From the NCBI RefSeq assembly GCF_036320965.1, contig NC_092228.1:13720807-13784806 (forward strand): DNA of 64,000 nucleotides, read 5' to 3'. Shown in pieces: positions 36,765 to 48,687 of the stretch (position 1 is its first letter; each line of letters begins with the position of its first letter). This stretch comes from Panulirus ornatus. Its lineage: Eukaryota > Arthropoda > Malacostraca > Decapoda > Palinuridae. Under the pieces are notes generated by a model. That model was not told where the DNA came from. It ran no database searches and saw only the letters and a program-made list of their open reading frames with translations. A program made the position numbers and the translations under genes.

Positions 36765-36945
36765 ACCACACACATCCTTCTGCAGCTGACAGAGGACCTC
36801 TCATCATCCACCATCACCACACACACATCCTTCTACACTTCATGGAGGACCTCCCACCAACCATCATCACCACACACACACATCCTTCTAGAGATGGAGG
36901 ACCTCCATCATATATCATCACCACCACCCACATCCTTTTGTAGCT
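36765..36945. repeat. ~62-bp minisatellite, 3 units
   Basis: Units contain GAGGACCTCTCATCATCCAC and CATCACCACACACACATCC with TTCT. Confidence 0.8.
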
Positions 36946-37894
36946 CACGAGAGTAACTCCTCCCACCCCTGCGCCACATACATCCTCACAACGAACTGAA
37001 AATAGTCTACAGTAGTTCCCTTTCTCATGCCACTTGAGGTGGCATACCACACCCACCCCACTCCATATTCCTCTGCCCAGGTCGTTTCCTCGCTATTCAG
37101 AGCGGCGGCGAAGCGGCAAGACCACCTCCTCACGAGGACTTCCTTAACAGGTACTTACGGCAGCCATCAAGGGAGGGAGGCAAACCGAGTGGAGAGGAGA
37201 GAGGGATGGACGGGCGTGAGGAAGGAGAAAGAGAGGGGTAGCCAGGGGGTGGGGGGGCTATTCATGAAGGTGCCAGGAGATGCAGACAACTGGAGAAACC
37301 TGGTGAGGAACGTCCCCCACCCTCACGAACCAGCTGGGCAGGAGAAGCTCTGGGCAGTGGTGGGGTAGACACTGACCCACGGACGCCCGTACACGTCGCA
37401 TCACCTCGTCCTTGTTTCACCCACCACTTGCCTACGTCCAAATTCCTATCTCCTGGCTCATATGCTCTTGTGGATATAGCTGGAGGGGACAGACGACACA
37501 CAGGACAGAAGAGGATAAAAAGGAGGAGTTCTAGAAGACAGTTCACGAGGGGGTGAGACGCAACACGTGCGATTACTGGAGTGTGAGAGCACTGTTGGCG
37601 AGGTGAGGGTAGGTTCGGTGTCCGCCAGACACGGGCCCCTGTCATAGTGACGACCCGCCCACTGCTCTGTGTGAGCGGTCTCATGAGCACGTCTGCCGCT
37701 ATATTTACACAGCTACAGCTTAGCTTGGCGTACGTGTGTGCCTGCGCTTTTACATTTCTATAATATCATTCCTTGTGATCATCATTTGTGTGTGTTCCGG
37801 TGGTAGTTTTTCAGTCGTGCTGCCTCGTCTTTTCATCTTGTGTAGGTTTCATGCCGTATCTCTTTTACTGACACACTTGCACACCAGCTTAAAC

Positions 37895-37896
<2 letters not shown>
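36946..37896. other. Unique sequence, no gene seen
   Basis: About 950 bp without repeats. Short overlapping open frames on both strands, no recognised family. Confidence 0.4.

Positions 37897-37957
<61 letters not shown>
37897..37957. repeat. (GT)n microsatellite
   Basis: Perfect GT tract of about 61 bp. Confidence 0.97.
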
Positions 37958-37960
<3 letters not shown>

Positions 37961-38197
37961 GGTCTAAGCTTCTTCAATTCCATTATCATATCGCGTCACT
38001 AAGCAGTCAGCTCATCTCCGTCAGCTTCCGTCCCAGGCCACTGTCTGTACAACACCTTCCTTACTGTCATCCCAGACCTGCTCTTCATCACCAATGCCAC
38101 ACAATATCTCCAACGTACACGAACATACTTCTATCGACCTTCCATACGCAAGACTATCTCTACTCTCTCTCCTTCTAATATCTCTACTACTACTACT

Positions 38198-38307
38198 GTT
38201 CTCTTTCTACTTCCTATCTCCAACGCCAGCATCTACGTTCCTTATCTCTTATGTTCTCTTTCTACTTCCTATCTCCAACGCCAGTGTCTGCGTTCCTTAT
38301 CTCTTAC
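38198..38307. repeat. 54-bp direct duplication
   Basis: The GTTCTCTTTCTACTTCCTAT and CTCCAACGCCAG block occurs at 38199 and again at 38253, nearly identical. Confidence 0.88.
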
Positions 38308-38703
38308 CGCAATCACGAGCACAGCCTCGAAAGGGCGCGTTGGTCTGTCGCTAATATTCGTGCTTGCTTTATATACCTAGAAGTAGTTCACATGTTAGTT
38401 TCCATATCATTACGTCCTCCTCTCGATGCGTCCACTCCTTTACTTTCCCCTCCTCCCCTTAACTCCACTCCTTCCCCAACACCCCAGCTCCTCCCTTCCC
38501 CCTACACAACGGACAACAATGCCTCATCCCTCCTCCTCCCCCACCACCCCAGTTCCTTCCCCCTCGTCCCCCAGCAAGTGTTACCGGTCGGTGGGTCGGC
38601 CCGCCCCTATGACTAACCATGGAAGTATTTCCCCCAGCGTACGACCCACACAACAGCCTTCAGTAACTTTACTGTCCAAGGTCTTCCCTCGCTAGTATCT
38701 TGT

Positions 38704-38920
38704 TCAGTCTGGGCCAGCGTTCACAGCCAGCGTCTGGGCTAATGTTCTCACAGTCGCTGGGCCCAATGTTCACAGCCAAGCGTCAAATGTCTGACCCAGT
38801 CTTCACAGCCAGCGTCAAAGAAAATGTTCCCTGTCAAATGCCTGGGCCAATGTTCACAGCCAGGCTTCTGGGCTAGCGTTCACAGCCAGAGATCTGGGCC
38901 AGTGTTCATAGCCAGGACTG
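38704..38920. repeat. ~30-bp minisatellite, about 7 degenerate units
   Basis: Units of the form TGGGCCAGTGTTCACAGCCA followed by GCGTC or GGCTTC, with indels. Confidence 0.8.
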
Positions 38921-38929
38921 AGATTCCGG

Positions 38930-39570
38930 TGAGTGAAGTGCTCAGGGTCAGCGTTAGGGCTCACGGTTCAGGGTTAGTTAGTGTTAACTCATTTCAAGGG
39001 TCTATTTCTAGTCTTACACCCGGATATGTTTAAATCAGCTGAAGGGCCAGTGCTACGTAGCAGCCCTTAAGACCTGTATTTGAGGTCAGTTCTCGTTTCG
39101 GGTTAGTAATAACTAGACATAAGTTTAAGGACGAGTATTCAGTGATGTATTCGAGCACAACTGAGGGTTTCATATGGGACCAGCGGTTCAGGGCGTAGGT
39201 TTCAAACCAGTTTAGAGTCACTATCTACAGCCAATGCTCAAGGTTAATGTACAAGTACAAGGGTTAATGGAAAAGGCTTTTTAGTACGTCAATGTTCAGG
39301 GTCAGTATTTTGAGATGGCGTTCGCATTCACTGTTCTGGGTTAAGGTTTATAAATAATCCGCAACAGAGTTAAGGGCTCAAGCTTTGGTCAGTGTTCAGG
39401 GTCACTCTCAGGGATAATCTAAACCAGGTACGTACACAGTCACAGATAATGTTTAACTAGATGGATTTACTGCAGAGGACATCTTCAAGGTCAGGGATAA
39501 TGTTAAGGGTAAATGCTAAGGATAAATCAAGTGCTAATGTTTAGGGAGTTTGAGTCCCGGTGTTTAGGAC
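38930..39570. repeat. Highly degenerate GTTCAGGGTTAG-type repeat
   Basis: GGTCAGTGTTCAGGG, GGTTAGTGTT, GGTTAATGT and similar short words recur without fixed period between the 30-bp array and locus P6. It may be an eroded minisatellite related to the array on its left. Confidence 0.45.
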
Positions 39571-39607
39571 CGACATTCAAGGACTAATATTGATAACTGG
39601 CATTTTC

Positions 39608-39830
39608 AAACCCTTGAGCACGACGGTGCGGCCCTTGAACACGACGGTGCGACCCTTGAGCACGAAGGTGCGGCCCTTGAGCACGACCGTGCGACCCTTG
39701 AGCACGACAGTGCGGCCCTTGAGCACGACCGTGCGACCCCTGGATACGATGACCCCAGGCCCCTTCGACCTGACCCTTAAATGGTCAGGGGTCGTTGGTC
39801 ACGTCATCCCACCCATGAGTCATCCCGTCG
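39608..39830 (+). repeat. Locus P6 of the palindrome/21-bp array family
   Basis: The left arm (39610-39740) has six units of CCCTTGAGCACGACGGTGCG type with alternating ACGG/ACCG and CGGC/CGAC variants. The core has GGATACGATGACCCCAGGCC, CGACCTGACCCTTAAATGG, TCAGGGGTCGTTGGTCACG and TCATCCCACCC. The right side has no array. Expansion is left-sided. Confidence 0.88.
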
Positions 39831-40115
39831 CGCCCAGTGGACCAATCACCAGTCCTCATGCCCAACCCCTACCACCAGCATTGTTAAGTAATACCTTTGC
39901 CACTAATTACGGTGTTACGGGGTGTCAGGGGGTCCTCCATGAGGACGCATATTTTAAGGGTGGTTGGCCGGAGATAAGAGGGTCAGGGACGGGGCTCGGC
40001 CCTGCCCCTAGCCTGCCCTGCCAAGGTTATCACGGATAGCCGGGCGTCATGCGGGCATTTCCTGTCACTTTGGACATGCAGTGCAGCACACCGCCACGCT
40101 GATATGCCATGCACT

Positions 40116-40117
<2 letters not shown>

Positions 40118-40185
<68 letters not shown>
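40118..40185. repeat. (GA)n microsatellite
   Basis: Perfect GA tract of about 67 bp. Confidence 0.97.
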
Positions 40186-40186
<1 letters not shown>

Positions 40187-41321
40187 TATAAGAGACCCAG
40201 ATATCCAGCCCAGAGTTCACGTTACGAACTCTGGAATAAGCATGCGATGAATGAGGCCATCTATGCCATAAAAAGTTTACACAACGATGCTTTAATAATA
40301 CTTTGTTTATGATAAAAATCTTTGCTGCGTCAGGAGCGTCTGGCAAAGCAGTCAAGTGTCGCCCCATGAGAAATCTCCTGTCAAAATGCGTCGTGTGATT
40401 TTTTTTCTATTTTTGCCATCTTGTTCCTGGTGGCTGGTTCCAGCCCTCACCCAGGACAAAGTTCTGAATGAAAAAAACAGGAGAGTCGGAAGGCGCGGGG
40501 GGTGATAGAAGGGGGAGGAGGGGATGAAAGAGAGGTTGAGATTGAAAGGGGGAAGGAAGGGACGAAAGACGAGTTGGGAACTTGTGAAGAAGGAACTGGA
40601 GGGTTGTCCCGTGGAAAACGTAAACGTGTCCCAGCTAGCGTCCCACAGTCACTGAGGAGGAATGAACGGCTGGAAATACAACGTCACAAAAACACTTGTG
40701 ATACGTTCCATGGCTACAGTTATGAGCCAGCCAGGTAAAACTTCAAAACAAACCAGAAATTCCACTAGCCCTACGCCGTTCAGCTCCTCAAGACACTAGG
40801 GGGGAAAACGACGGTACAAACTAAAATGCGTTTGACCCGACCCTCATTAACCTCGAGTCCAAATACTCATCCTCACCACACCATGGTGACTCCCGCGACG
40901 TACAGACCAAGGGCATAATGATCCTTAAGCGTCTGTCGGCCAAGCTACGCACGCAGCGCCAAAAAAAAAAGAATGGGGCAAGACAGATGTTTAGCATATG
41001 ACAAGCTGATGAAGTTGAGCCCGGCAGCTTAAGTTATAATGAGCGTGCAAGACCAGCGGTCCTCACACGGAGGAGGAGGAGGCACGATGGTTCCGGCCAT
41101 CACTTGGAAACACCCGAAGGAGGGAGGGAGGGAGTGAGGGCGGCAGGACTTCCCCCAGGTGGATGCCGTCTACAGCCCACTCAGGGTGGTGGGCGGTTCC
41201 ACGCATCACTTCCGACATCCAGGATGACCGTACGTACTTCCCTGGGCGGCGGTACTCTACAGCAGCCCACCACACCACCACACGACCTATGGCTGGGCTC
41301 GATCACACTCGGCAAGCACTT

Positions 41322-41324
<3 letters not shown>
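40186..41324. other. Unique sequence, no gene seen
   Basis: A short near-palindrome, CGTTACGAACTC near CAGAGTTCACG, lies at 40210-40232. Otherwise no repeat or gene is recognised in 1.1 kb. Confidence 0.4.

Positions 41325-41392
<68 letters not shown>
41325..41392. repeat. (GA)n microsatellite
   Basis: Perfect GA tract of about 68 bp. Confidence 0.97.
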
Positions 41393-41396
<4 letters not shown>

Positions 41397-41656
41397 TGTT
41401 CCTAGGAAAATACCATAATTAACCCATTCGTTCGTCACTCCAGCGCACTGTGCTAATCGTCCTGTCGTTCGTCACGTGTGGGCGACGACGGTCGCAGGTC
41501 AGTACGTACATAACGGGTCCCCTTCGTCGTCCTTGGTGACACACTATAAACATCGGGGCAAAAACGATCCGCAAAACAAAAACTTGAAGACCAGGCAGGC
41601 AGTAAGGAGGGTGCGGGGGTGACGAGACACACCCGCGCCTCGGTTATAAAGCACAC

Positions 41657-42260
41657 CTTCCAATCTGTTACATCTTCCAATCTGTTACACCTTCCAATCT
41701 GCCACACCTTCCAATCTGCTACACCTTCCAATCTGCTACACCTTCCAATCTGCTACACCTTCCAATCTGCCACACCTTCCAATCTGTTACACCTTCCAAT
41801 CTGCCACACCTTCCAATCTGCTACACCTTCCAATCTGCTACACCTTCCAATCTGCCACACCTTCCAATCTGTTACACCTTCCAATCTGTTACACCTTCCA
41901 ATCTGCCACACCTTCCAATCTGCCACACCTTCCAATCTGCCACACCTTCCAATCTGCCACACCTTCCAATCTGCTACACCTTCCAATCTGCTACACCTTC
42001 CAATCTGCCACACCTTCCAATCTGTTACACCTTCCAATCTGCTACACCTTCCAATCTGCCACACCTTCCAATCTGTTACACCTTCCAATCTACCACACCT
42101 TCTAATCTGCCACACCTTCCAATCTTCTGCACCTTCCAATCTGCCACACCTTCCAATCTGCCACACCTTCCAATCTGCCACACCTTCCAATCTTCTGCAC
42201 CTTCCAATCTGCCACACCTTCCAATCTGCCACACCTTCCAATCTGCCATCCCTTTCGAAT
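41657..42260. repeat. 17-bp minisatellite, about 35 units
   Basis: Unit CACCTTCCAATCTGCCA, with CTGCTA, CTGTTA and CTTCTG variants. The 17-bp length is not a multiple of three, yet three consecutive units (51 bp) remain open, giving a 221-residue artefactual frame with a 17-residue period. Confidence 0.97.
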
Positions 42261-42510
42261 CTGTCCTTTTGCATCGTATGTTAGCACCTGCCTCGGTCTT
42301 GCCCGACGGGTCACGCAGCACTCGTTAATCCCATCGTTTGTTAATCGCTACATCTCTTTCAACGCCAACCGGACGTTAATCCGGGGTGGGGGGTGGGGGG
42401 GAACACATGATCCAACGACCGCTCGGGCGAGCTCCGTAAATCCCGGTTAATCCACGGTGTAATCCGACGTCTTCTCCCACCTTGCAGTTATCAACACCGG
42501 GGCCAGGCAG
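42261..42510. other. Unique sequence, no gene seen
   Basis: GTTAATCC and GTTAATCG words recur loosely. Nothing else. Confidence 0.4.
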
Positions 42511-42530
42511 GGGTGTGTGTGTGTGTGTCG

Positions 42531-42596
<66 letters not shown>
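42510..42596. repeat. Adjacent (GT)n and (GA)n microsatellites
   Basis: (GT)9 at 42511-42528, then CGGG, then a (GA)n tract to about 42595. Confidence 0.96.
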
Positions 42597-42598
<2 letters not shown>

Positions 42599-42879
42599 TC
42601 GGCACCATCAAACATAAGACGATTTTTCACCAGCACAAAAAACTCCTCCTACAGACACACGCATACGCCTCCCTCGGACCGCACAGTAGTGCACTTTACC
42701 GTCAGCTAAATCAGCACCAAATAAACAAAGAAAATAGTAATACTACATCCAGCAATCACAGAGCACGGGAGATGAGGGAGGTCTCGTATACTCTACATAA
42801 AATTAAGTAATATTTTCAATCGCCCACTTTCAGACAGGGAGACACACGTCAACCTTCCTCAATATGCAGTTCCCTAGTA

Positions 42880-43130
42880 AGCTGAAGACAAGCTACATGA
42901 AGCTCGAGTGAACGAGACGCAGCTAAAATGGACAAGAGACACAGCTAACTTGGACGACAGCTAAAAAATAATAAAACAGCTCACACGAAAGATATTGTCA
43001 ATACAAACCAATCAGCATGAGTGACAGCTAAAGCAGACAGCTAAAATGAATCAGAGAGCTAAAATTAATCAGACAACGAATACGAATATCAGCTATAATG
43101 AATACGACGGCTAATCTAAGATCAAAAAGC
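42880..43130. repeat. Degenerate ACAGCTAAAATG-type repeat
   Basis: GACAGCTAAAAT, GAGAGCTAAAAT, CAGCTATAATG and similar words recur roughly every 20-25 bp, interspersed with AATCAGA and GAATA. Confidence 0.55.
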
Positions 43131-43204
43131 TTACATCTAGTGTCAAAGACAAACAAAAAACTTATCTGATGGACACAGAGCTAAGAGTATCACAAACCCT
43201 CAAC

Positions 43205-43388
43205 ATGGAAAGCTATGTTGAACGCTATGGAAGCGTAAATGTTGAACGTTATGGAAGCGTATATGTTGAACGTTATGAAAGCGTAAATGGTGAACGTTAT
43301 GGAAGCGTAAATATTGAACGTTATGGAAGCGTAAATATTGAACGTTATGGAAGCGTAAATATTGAACGTTATGGAAGCGTAACTCACG
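43205..43388. repeat. 24-bp minisatellite, about 7.5 units
   Basis: Unit GTTGAACGTTATGGAAGCG followed by TAAAT. The AACGTT palindrome is in each unit. 24 is a multiple of three, giving an artefactual open frame on both strands. Confidence 0.95.
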
Positions 43389-43444
43389 CATAACGAAGCA
43401 AAAAATGAAAGAAAATATAATCCATTACAAAATCAATGTTGGTA

Positions 43445-43472
43445 CACACACATACACACACACACACACACA
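43445..43472. repeat. (CA)n microsatellite
   Basis: CA tract with one CATA interruption. Confidence 0.93.
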
Positions 43473-43737
43473 AGCGTGTCGACGGGCAACACACCCGAGG
43501 GCCGAGCTAACACATACATTGACCGGACGGACGAAGCAAAACTTACCCGCCCGCTCACTGCCTCACACGACGGTTACGGCCAACGGCGACGACCCCGCTC
43601 AGGCGACGCCACTCAAACCCCTCTACTTAAAACACTTACATGTGACGTACTTATACTTACACGGGCACTTGCCTGCATCATCGGAGTGAGAGGAGAGAGA
43701 GAGAGGGGAGAGGAGGCTGTGGGTCACTCACCTAGAA

Positions 43738-43762
43738 CAGAGAGAGAGAGAGAGAGAGAGAA
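43738..43762. repeat. (GA)n microsatellite
   Basis: About twelve AG dinucleotides. Confidence 0.95.
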
Positions 43763-44058
43763 ACTATTATCATCAAGTCTTATTTATACTCTGGCATTAA
43801 TTTGAGTCATTAGCATACGATATGCGAACACGACAGTCCCAGTGGTACTGAGTACGATGGCCTGGCACCTGACAATGACCCCCAACCCCCCCCTTCCCTC
43901 TCAGTGTAGTACAGCATCGTACTTATATAAAGGTTCAAAGCAAGTAAGTTCACCAATTCGTTAATATACTCGAGATGCCATATATGTGTTCCTTGCATCT
44001 ACCGAGACATGGAAATATAATATAAAAACTACATGGGTACATACATTAGTTATTGTCC

Positions 44059-44059
<1 letters not shown>
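43763..44059. other. Unique sequence, no gene seen
   Basis: About 300 bp of moderately AT-rich DNA with a CCCCC run near 43883-43893. Nothing recognised. Confidence 0.4.

Positions 44060-44134
<75 letters not shown>
44060..44134. repeat. (GA)n microsatellite
   Basis: Perfect GA tract of about 74 bp. A (CT)n tract follows 120 bp downstream, so the two are in inverted orientation. Confidence 0.97.
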
Positions 44135-44137
<3 letters not shown>

Positions 44138-44252
44138 AGGTCCCCTGTATCAAGAGATGATGTGGCCCTAATGCCATCATCTTATGAAAAACAATAAATC
44201 ATATGAAGTGCATCTCGTGCCATAAGGGTCGAGCTGTCAAGTAACCAGCCCC

Positions 44253-44254
<2 letters not shown>

Positions 44255-44321
<67 letters not shown>
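44255..44321. repeat. (CT)n microsatellite
   Basis: Perfect CT tract of about 66 bp, inverted relative to the GA tract at 44060-44134; together they could pair as a long hairpin. Confidence 0.97.
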
Positions 44322-44323
<2 letters not shown>

Positions 44324-44865
44324 GGTCGAGCGCGCTACTGGGATTACATCGCTCCCCCCCGTCTACCGGCCCACGCGTTTTCTGTGCACCTCCTAAGTTT
44401 CGCGCGTCGCCCGCCCGCCCGCCTCCCTCCCTCCTTCCTCTCAAACTTCCTCCTCTTGCTCTTCTCCACCCCGCCCGCCCTCCGCGCCCTGTAATGAAAT
44501 CTCCGACCTCTTAATAAATAGCGTAGTTTGTATTCATGAAGGAGCGTGTACACCTCTTGGTTTTTACGCCCTCGATGGTTCGGAAGCAAGGGAGTGGTGG
44601 GAGAGGAGGGGGGGCTTAGGTATTTTTCTTTTTCTTTTTTTTTCGTTCTTTTTTTAAGGCCAGGGAGGCCTAACGCCCAACAAGTTCCTGCAATTTATTT
44701 CTGGATGTAATTTACGTTTCCGGGAGGAGGTCTGTCTACGTTCTATTGTACATTTATTTCTTTTTTTTGTCAATCGTAATTATTCTTTACCGTGAAATAA
44801 TAAGCTCAGTAAGCTTAAAATGTGGAAAGAAATGTGTATTAGAAATTGGACTTAGTCACAATTAA
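44322..44865. other. GC-rich then AT-rich unique DNA, no gene seen
   Basis: 44322-44490 is C/G-rich with several CpG and (CGCC)n words. 44610-44860 is T-rich and AT-rich. No exon called. Confidence 0.4.

Positions 44866-44902
<37 letters not shown>
44866..44902. repeat. (GT)n microsatellite
   Basis: Perfect GT tract of about 36 bp. Confidence 0.97.
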
Positions 44903-44906
<4 letters not shown>

Positions 44907-46975
44907 CGAACTCTATCTGAAAGTAATTACACGTCTAAGCTGCATCATCAATGGACACACAGCAGCACAATCCCTTTCAGGACCTTCTGGCTCGAATGGA
45001 GGTGGGGCGCAGCCTTTGAAACTGTAGGAACACCGTAAGAAATCCTAAGGTTACATGTTATACTCACTGACCGTAAAATACTCTGGCGCGTGTGTCACTC
45101 ACTGACACGATGTAACTGTACAGTGAAAACCACTGCCCTGGACACGTGTGTGTGTGTGTGTGTGTGTGGGCAGGATTCCGGCAGCCAAGGCACGCTGGCT
45201 CGCGAGGCCGTCGTGTGCACGCAGGACCGACCAACAGTAGCCTAGGCGAGGCGCCGTGTTACTCCCGCCGCGCTGGATAGTAATCACAACTCCTCCTCGG
45301 ACGTGAGTACTACTAATCGATGTTGGCCTCATTGTGTGAACCACGCGCACGCCACGTCGCCCGAGCGTACCACCACACACACCCCTCACCTGATGCCCTC
45401 ACACCTTCACGATCCACCCGGTGTGGAGGAGGCGGTGCAAATAACCGTGCAAATAACGATCAAGTCCCCGCGCGTCCATGCAACTCCCGGGGCAAACATC
45501 ACCGGAGGAGCGGAGAGCGTGTAACTCTACCTGATGAACGAGAGGTTTGCATGTCGACTCACTGCAGGTGCCGGGCAACACCAGGCTCGGCAGCCTGCAA
45601 TATGACCACTGTTGTCCCCGTCATTCACACTTACTGATAACCTACGTTAAGGACATAATCTGTCATGATTTCATGCACGAAGGCACGCCGCCCACGAACT
45701 GTCAACAAGAAAATGGAAATAAGCAATGCAAGACATTGAGAGACGAGCGTAAACTTCCACTACTTGCTTCTCCCAAATGCCCACCCAATCAGACGCGCGC
45801 GCGCACACAGACACACCCCGCAGTCATGCAGGTCAGACACGCTTCCAGCCCTGTCCCCTCCCCTCCAGGATGCCCACTCCACCAAGCACCTCGGTAAGAG
45901 AGCGCACGAGAGCCTCAGATGGGAAGTGACACCTCAGCAACCATCATCAACTCCCCTCCGCATTTCTTCTCTACATTTCCCGTCGCCTCCAAATACTTGG
46001 ACTCCCTCCGCCTGAACTCAAGATTGCCCACGCATCTTTCGTTCTTCCCAAACTTACCTGTGCCTCCTCGGCCTGGTCTCCCTCCTCCTCTATCACATAC
46101 CAAGGGAGGAGGAAGGTGCTGAAAAAGGTGTAAAATAGAGCAAGCACAGTCAACCTCGGGCCCTCCTGCACCACTTATCAAGAGAAGCCCAACACACAAA
46201 CGTCCTCCCGACTCTCCCCAACCATCACCTGGACCTCATCCAACAGTCTGGGGAGGGGAAGCTGCTACACCTCCCTCGCCACCGTCACCCACCTCCTGCC
46301 ACTAGAGATGGCTCGTCCCGCTCGAGAGAAAGGTGATTTCAGTCGGTTGCCTTCGTTGTTGTGAGACTAGAAGGGAGTCAACTTGAAAGGGGGATTATAT
46401 TTACACAGTAACTCTGACACATTTCGCCTGCTTTGAAGGGTGATGCCAACTCACCAGCATTCTAGTCGAGTGCACAGATGCCTCGCAGCGTCATCACTGG
46501 CCCTGCCTCTCGTCTTCACAGGGCTACAAATTCGTGCCTGTCAGATCCAACGGCTTTACTGCTGTCTACTCATCAAAGGCACAATTAGTAGATCTACTTT
46601 CCTCTTGGTGAGGGGAGTCTATGAAAGTCTTTTTTGCACAGTCGCGTCCAAAAGTCCCGATGCGCCCGAGCCAATAATGAGCTCAGGGCAGTAAAGATCC
46701 GAGCGATGTGAGGCGCTACGGAGAGTGGTCAGGTCCGGGCCCGACTCTCCACACCCCACCTCAACCCTGGCAGAACCCAACGTTGCAACAGCCAAAGACC
46801 CACAGAAACAAGAACGAGTCAAGTGCAAACCCAACCATCAACATGAAAACCCAGCCACTTCATACGTAGAACCTGAAGTACACAGCTGAACCAAAAGCAA
46901 AGAAAACAAATACCCAACAACAACAACAACAACAGCAACAACAAAATCATATACTACGGCGACAGTCAGGACCCT
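44903..46975. other. Longest largely unique stretch; no gene recognised
   Basis: About 2 kb with a (GT)n tract at 45146-45168 and a (CG)(CA) patch at 45797-45815. 45180-45560 is comparatively CpG-rich. Open frames at 45303-45640 and 45547-46199 have ordinary composition but lie on both strands and show no motif I know. If a diverged host exon exists in this window, this is one of the likelier places. Confidence 0.4.
46918..46945. repeat. (CAA)n microsatellite
   Basis: About nine CAA triplets with one CAG. Confidence 0.92.
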
Positions 46976-46979
46976 CTGA

Positions 46980-47532
46980 CCTCAACCCCTTTAGCATGAC
47001 GGTAATATGACCCTTGGGTATGAGAGTCAACTCTGACCTCACCTTTAAAGGTGATACCGTTGTGCTCTGCAGTGGACCGAATTGTCGAACTCAACGCTAT
47101 ACTCCAGCGCCGTACCGTTGCGTTCAATGGCCGTACCGTTGCGTTCAATGGCCATACCGTTGCGTTCAAGGGCCGTACCGTTGCGTCCAAGGACCATACC
47201 GCTGTTTTCAACGACCGTACCGCTGTGTTCAACGATCGTACCGTTGTTTTCAACGACCGTACCGGTGTTCAACGATCGCACCGTTGTTTTCAACGATCGT
47301 ACCGTTGTTTTCAACGATCGCATCGTTGTGTTCAAAGACCGTACCGCTGTCTTCAACGATCGCACTGTTGTGTTCAACGACCGTACCGCTGTCTTCAACG
47401 ATCGCACCGTTGAGTTCAGACCGTACCGCTGTCTTCAACGATCGCACTGTTGTGTTCAAAGACCGTACCGCTGTCTTCAACGATCGCACTGTTGTGTTCA
47501 ACGACCGTACCGAAGAGTTCAAGGATCGTTCC
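46980..47532 (+). repeat. Locus P7 of the palindrome/21-bp array family
   Basis: The left arm remnant (CCCTTTAGCATGACGGTAAT, 46987-47006) leads into CCTTGGGTATGAGAG, the core CTCTGACCTCACC and a perfect 12-bp palindrome ACCTTTAAAGGT (47041-47052). The right arm (47053-47532) has about 20 units of a divergent 21-mer: CGTACCGTTGCGTTCAATGG at the left, then CGTACCGCTGTGTTCAACGA and CGTACCGTTGTTTTCAACGA. The TTCAACGATCG form is specific to this locus. Confidence 0.88.
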
Positions 47533-47867
47533 GTGGTGGTGATGGGGTTATCAGCGGGAGGGCCAGGTCAGGAGGGTCAGCTGGGGGGGGGGTGTTGCAT
47601 GCCACATATGGCACGACCCCCGTCTCATGTGATCCTGACCACACGGGTTCGACGCGCCTCCTGCGACGCGGGGTCACGGCGCATTCCTCGGAGGTCAACG
47701 ACAGCGACCCCTACCTTCATCCTACCTACCTCACCCGTCATTAGGGCGAGAGCTTCGTGCTGTCCCAAGGGAGCATGGCCTTTCACTACAGTGATGGGCA
47801 ATAAATTGGTCTTCAGCTACGTTTACACATTTTCTTATTTTCTGAAGTTAACATAAAATAGGACCTT

Positions 47868-48512
47868 TAACCCCTTGACCAGAGCGGTGCGATCCTTCAT
47901 GACGACGGTACGGCCCTTCAGGACGACGGTACGGCCCTTCAGGACGACGGTACGGCCCTTCAGGACGACGGTACGGCCCTTCAGGACGACGGTACGACCC
48001 TTCAGGACGACGGTACGACCCTTTAGGACGACGGGACGACCCTTCAGGACGACGGTACGACCCTTCAGGACGACGGTACGACCCTTCAGGACGACGGGAC
48101 GACCCTTCAGGACGACGGTACTGCCCTTCAGGACGACGGTGCGGCCCTTCAGGACGACGGTACTGCCCTTCAGGACGACGGTACGGCCCTTCAGGACGAC
48201 GGTACTGCCCTTCAGGACGACGGTACGGCCCTTTAGGACGACGGTGCAGCCCTTCAGGACGACGGTACGGCCCTTCAGGACGACGGCACGACCCTTCAGG
48301 ACGACGGTACGACCCTTCAGGACGACGGCACGACCCCTTGCGCACGACGGCATGGCCTCTGACCTAACTCTTAAGAAAGAGGCCAAAGGCCGAACCACCA
48401 TACCCAAGAGTCGTACCGTAGCGCTCAAGGGTCGTACCGTCGTGCTTACAGGTTCGTACCGTCGTGTCTACAGGTTCGTACCGTCGTGTTCAGAGGGTCG
48501 TACCGTCGTGGA
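47868..48512 (-). repeat. Locus P8 of the palindrome/21-bp array family
   Basis: The left arm (47875-48335) has about 22 units of CCCTTCAGGACGACGGTACG, in which GGAC replaces the GCAC of other loci. The core is at 48352-48405 (CATGGCCTCTGACCTAACTC, TTAAGAAAGAGGCCAAAGGC, CACCATACCC). The right arm (48408-48512) has about 5 units (AGAGTCGTACCGTAGCGCTC, then CGTACCGTCGTGCTTACAGG). The two arms carry different unit variants, so each side expanded on its own. Spurious 197- and 221-residue frames cover it. Confidence 0.92.
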
Positions 48513-48687
48513 CAAGGCTGTCAGCATCACGTTTAAGTAGTTTAATGACACTCATCCGCCAACCTCTACCATACGGATGAGCTGAGCAACACCGTTTGAT
48601 CCCAGCAGGCCCACACGAAGGCTCGACGCGACACATCCAACACACACAAACACTATACACACAGCGTTCTCCAGTACAACCCCGAGA

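Noticed and set aside
41619..42284. 221-codon frame with a 17-residue period
   Set aside because: 17-bp array read three units at a time; the minus strand is open too.
44322..45560. Possible CpG-rich promoter region
   Set aside because: CpG is locally more frequent, but no neighbouring exon, start or core promoter arrangement supports a gene.
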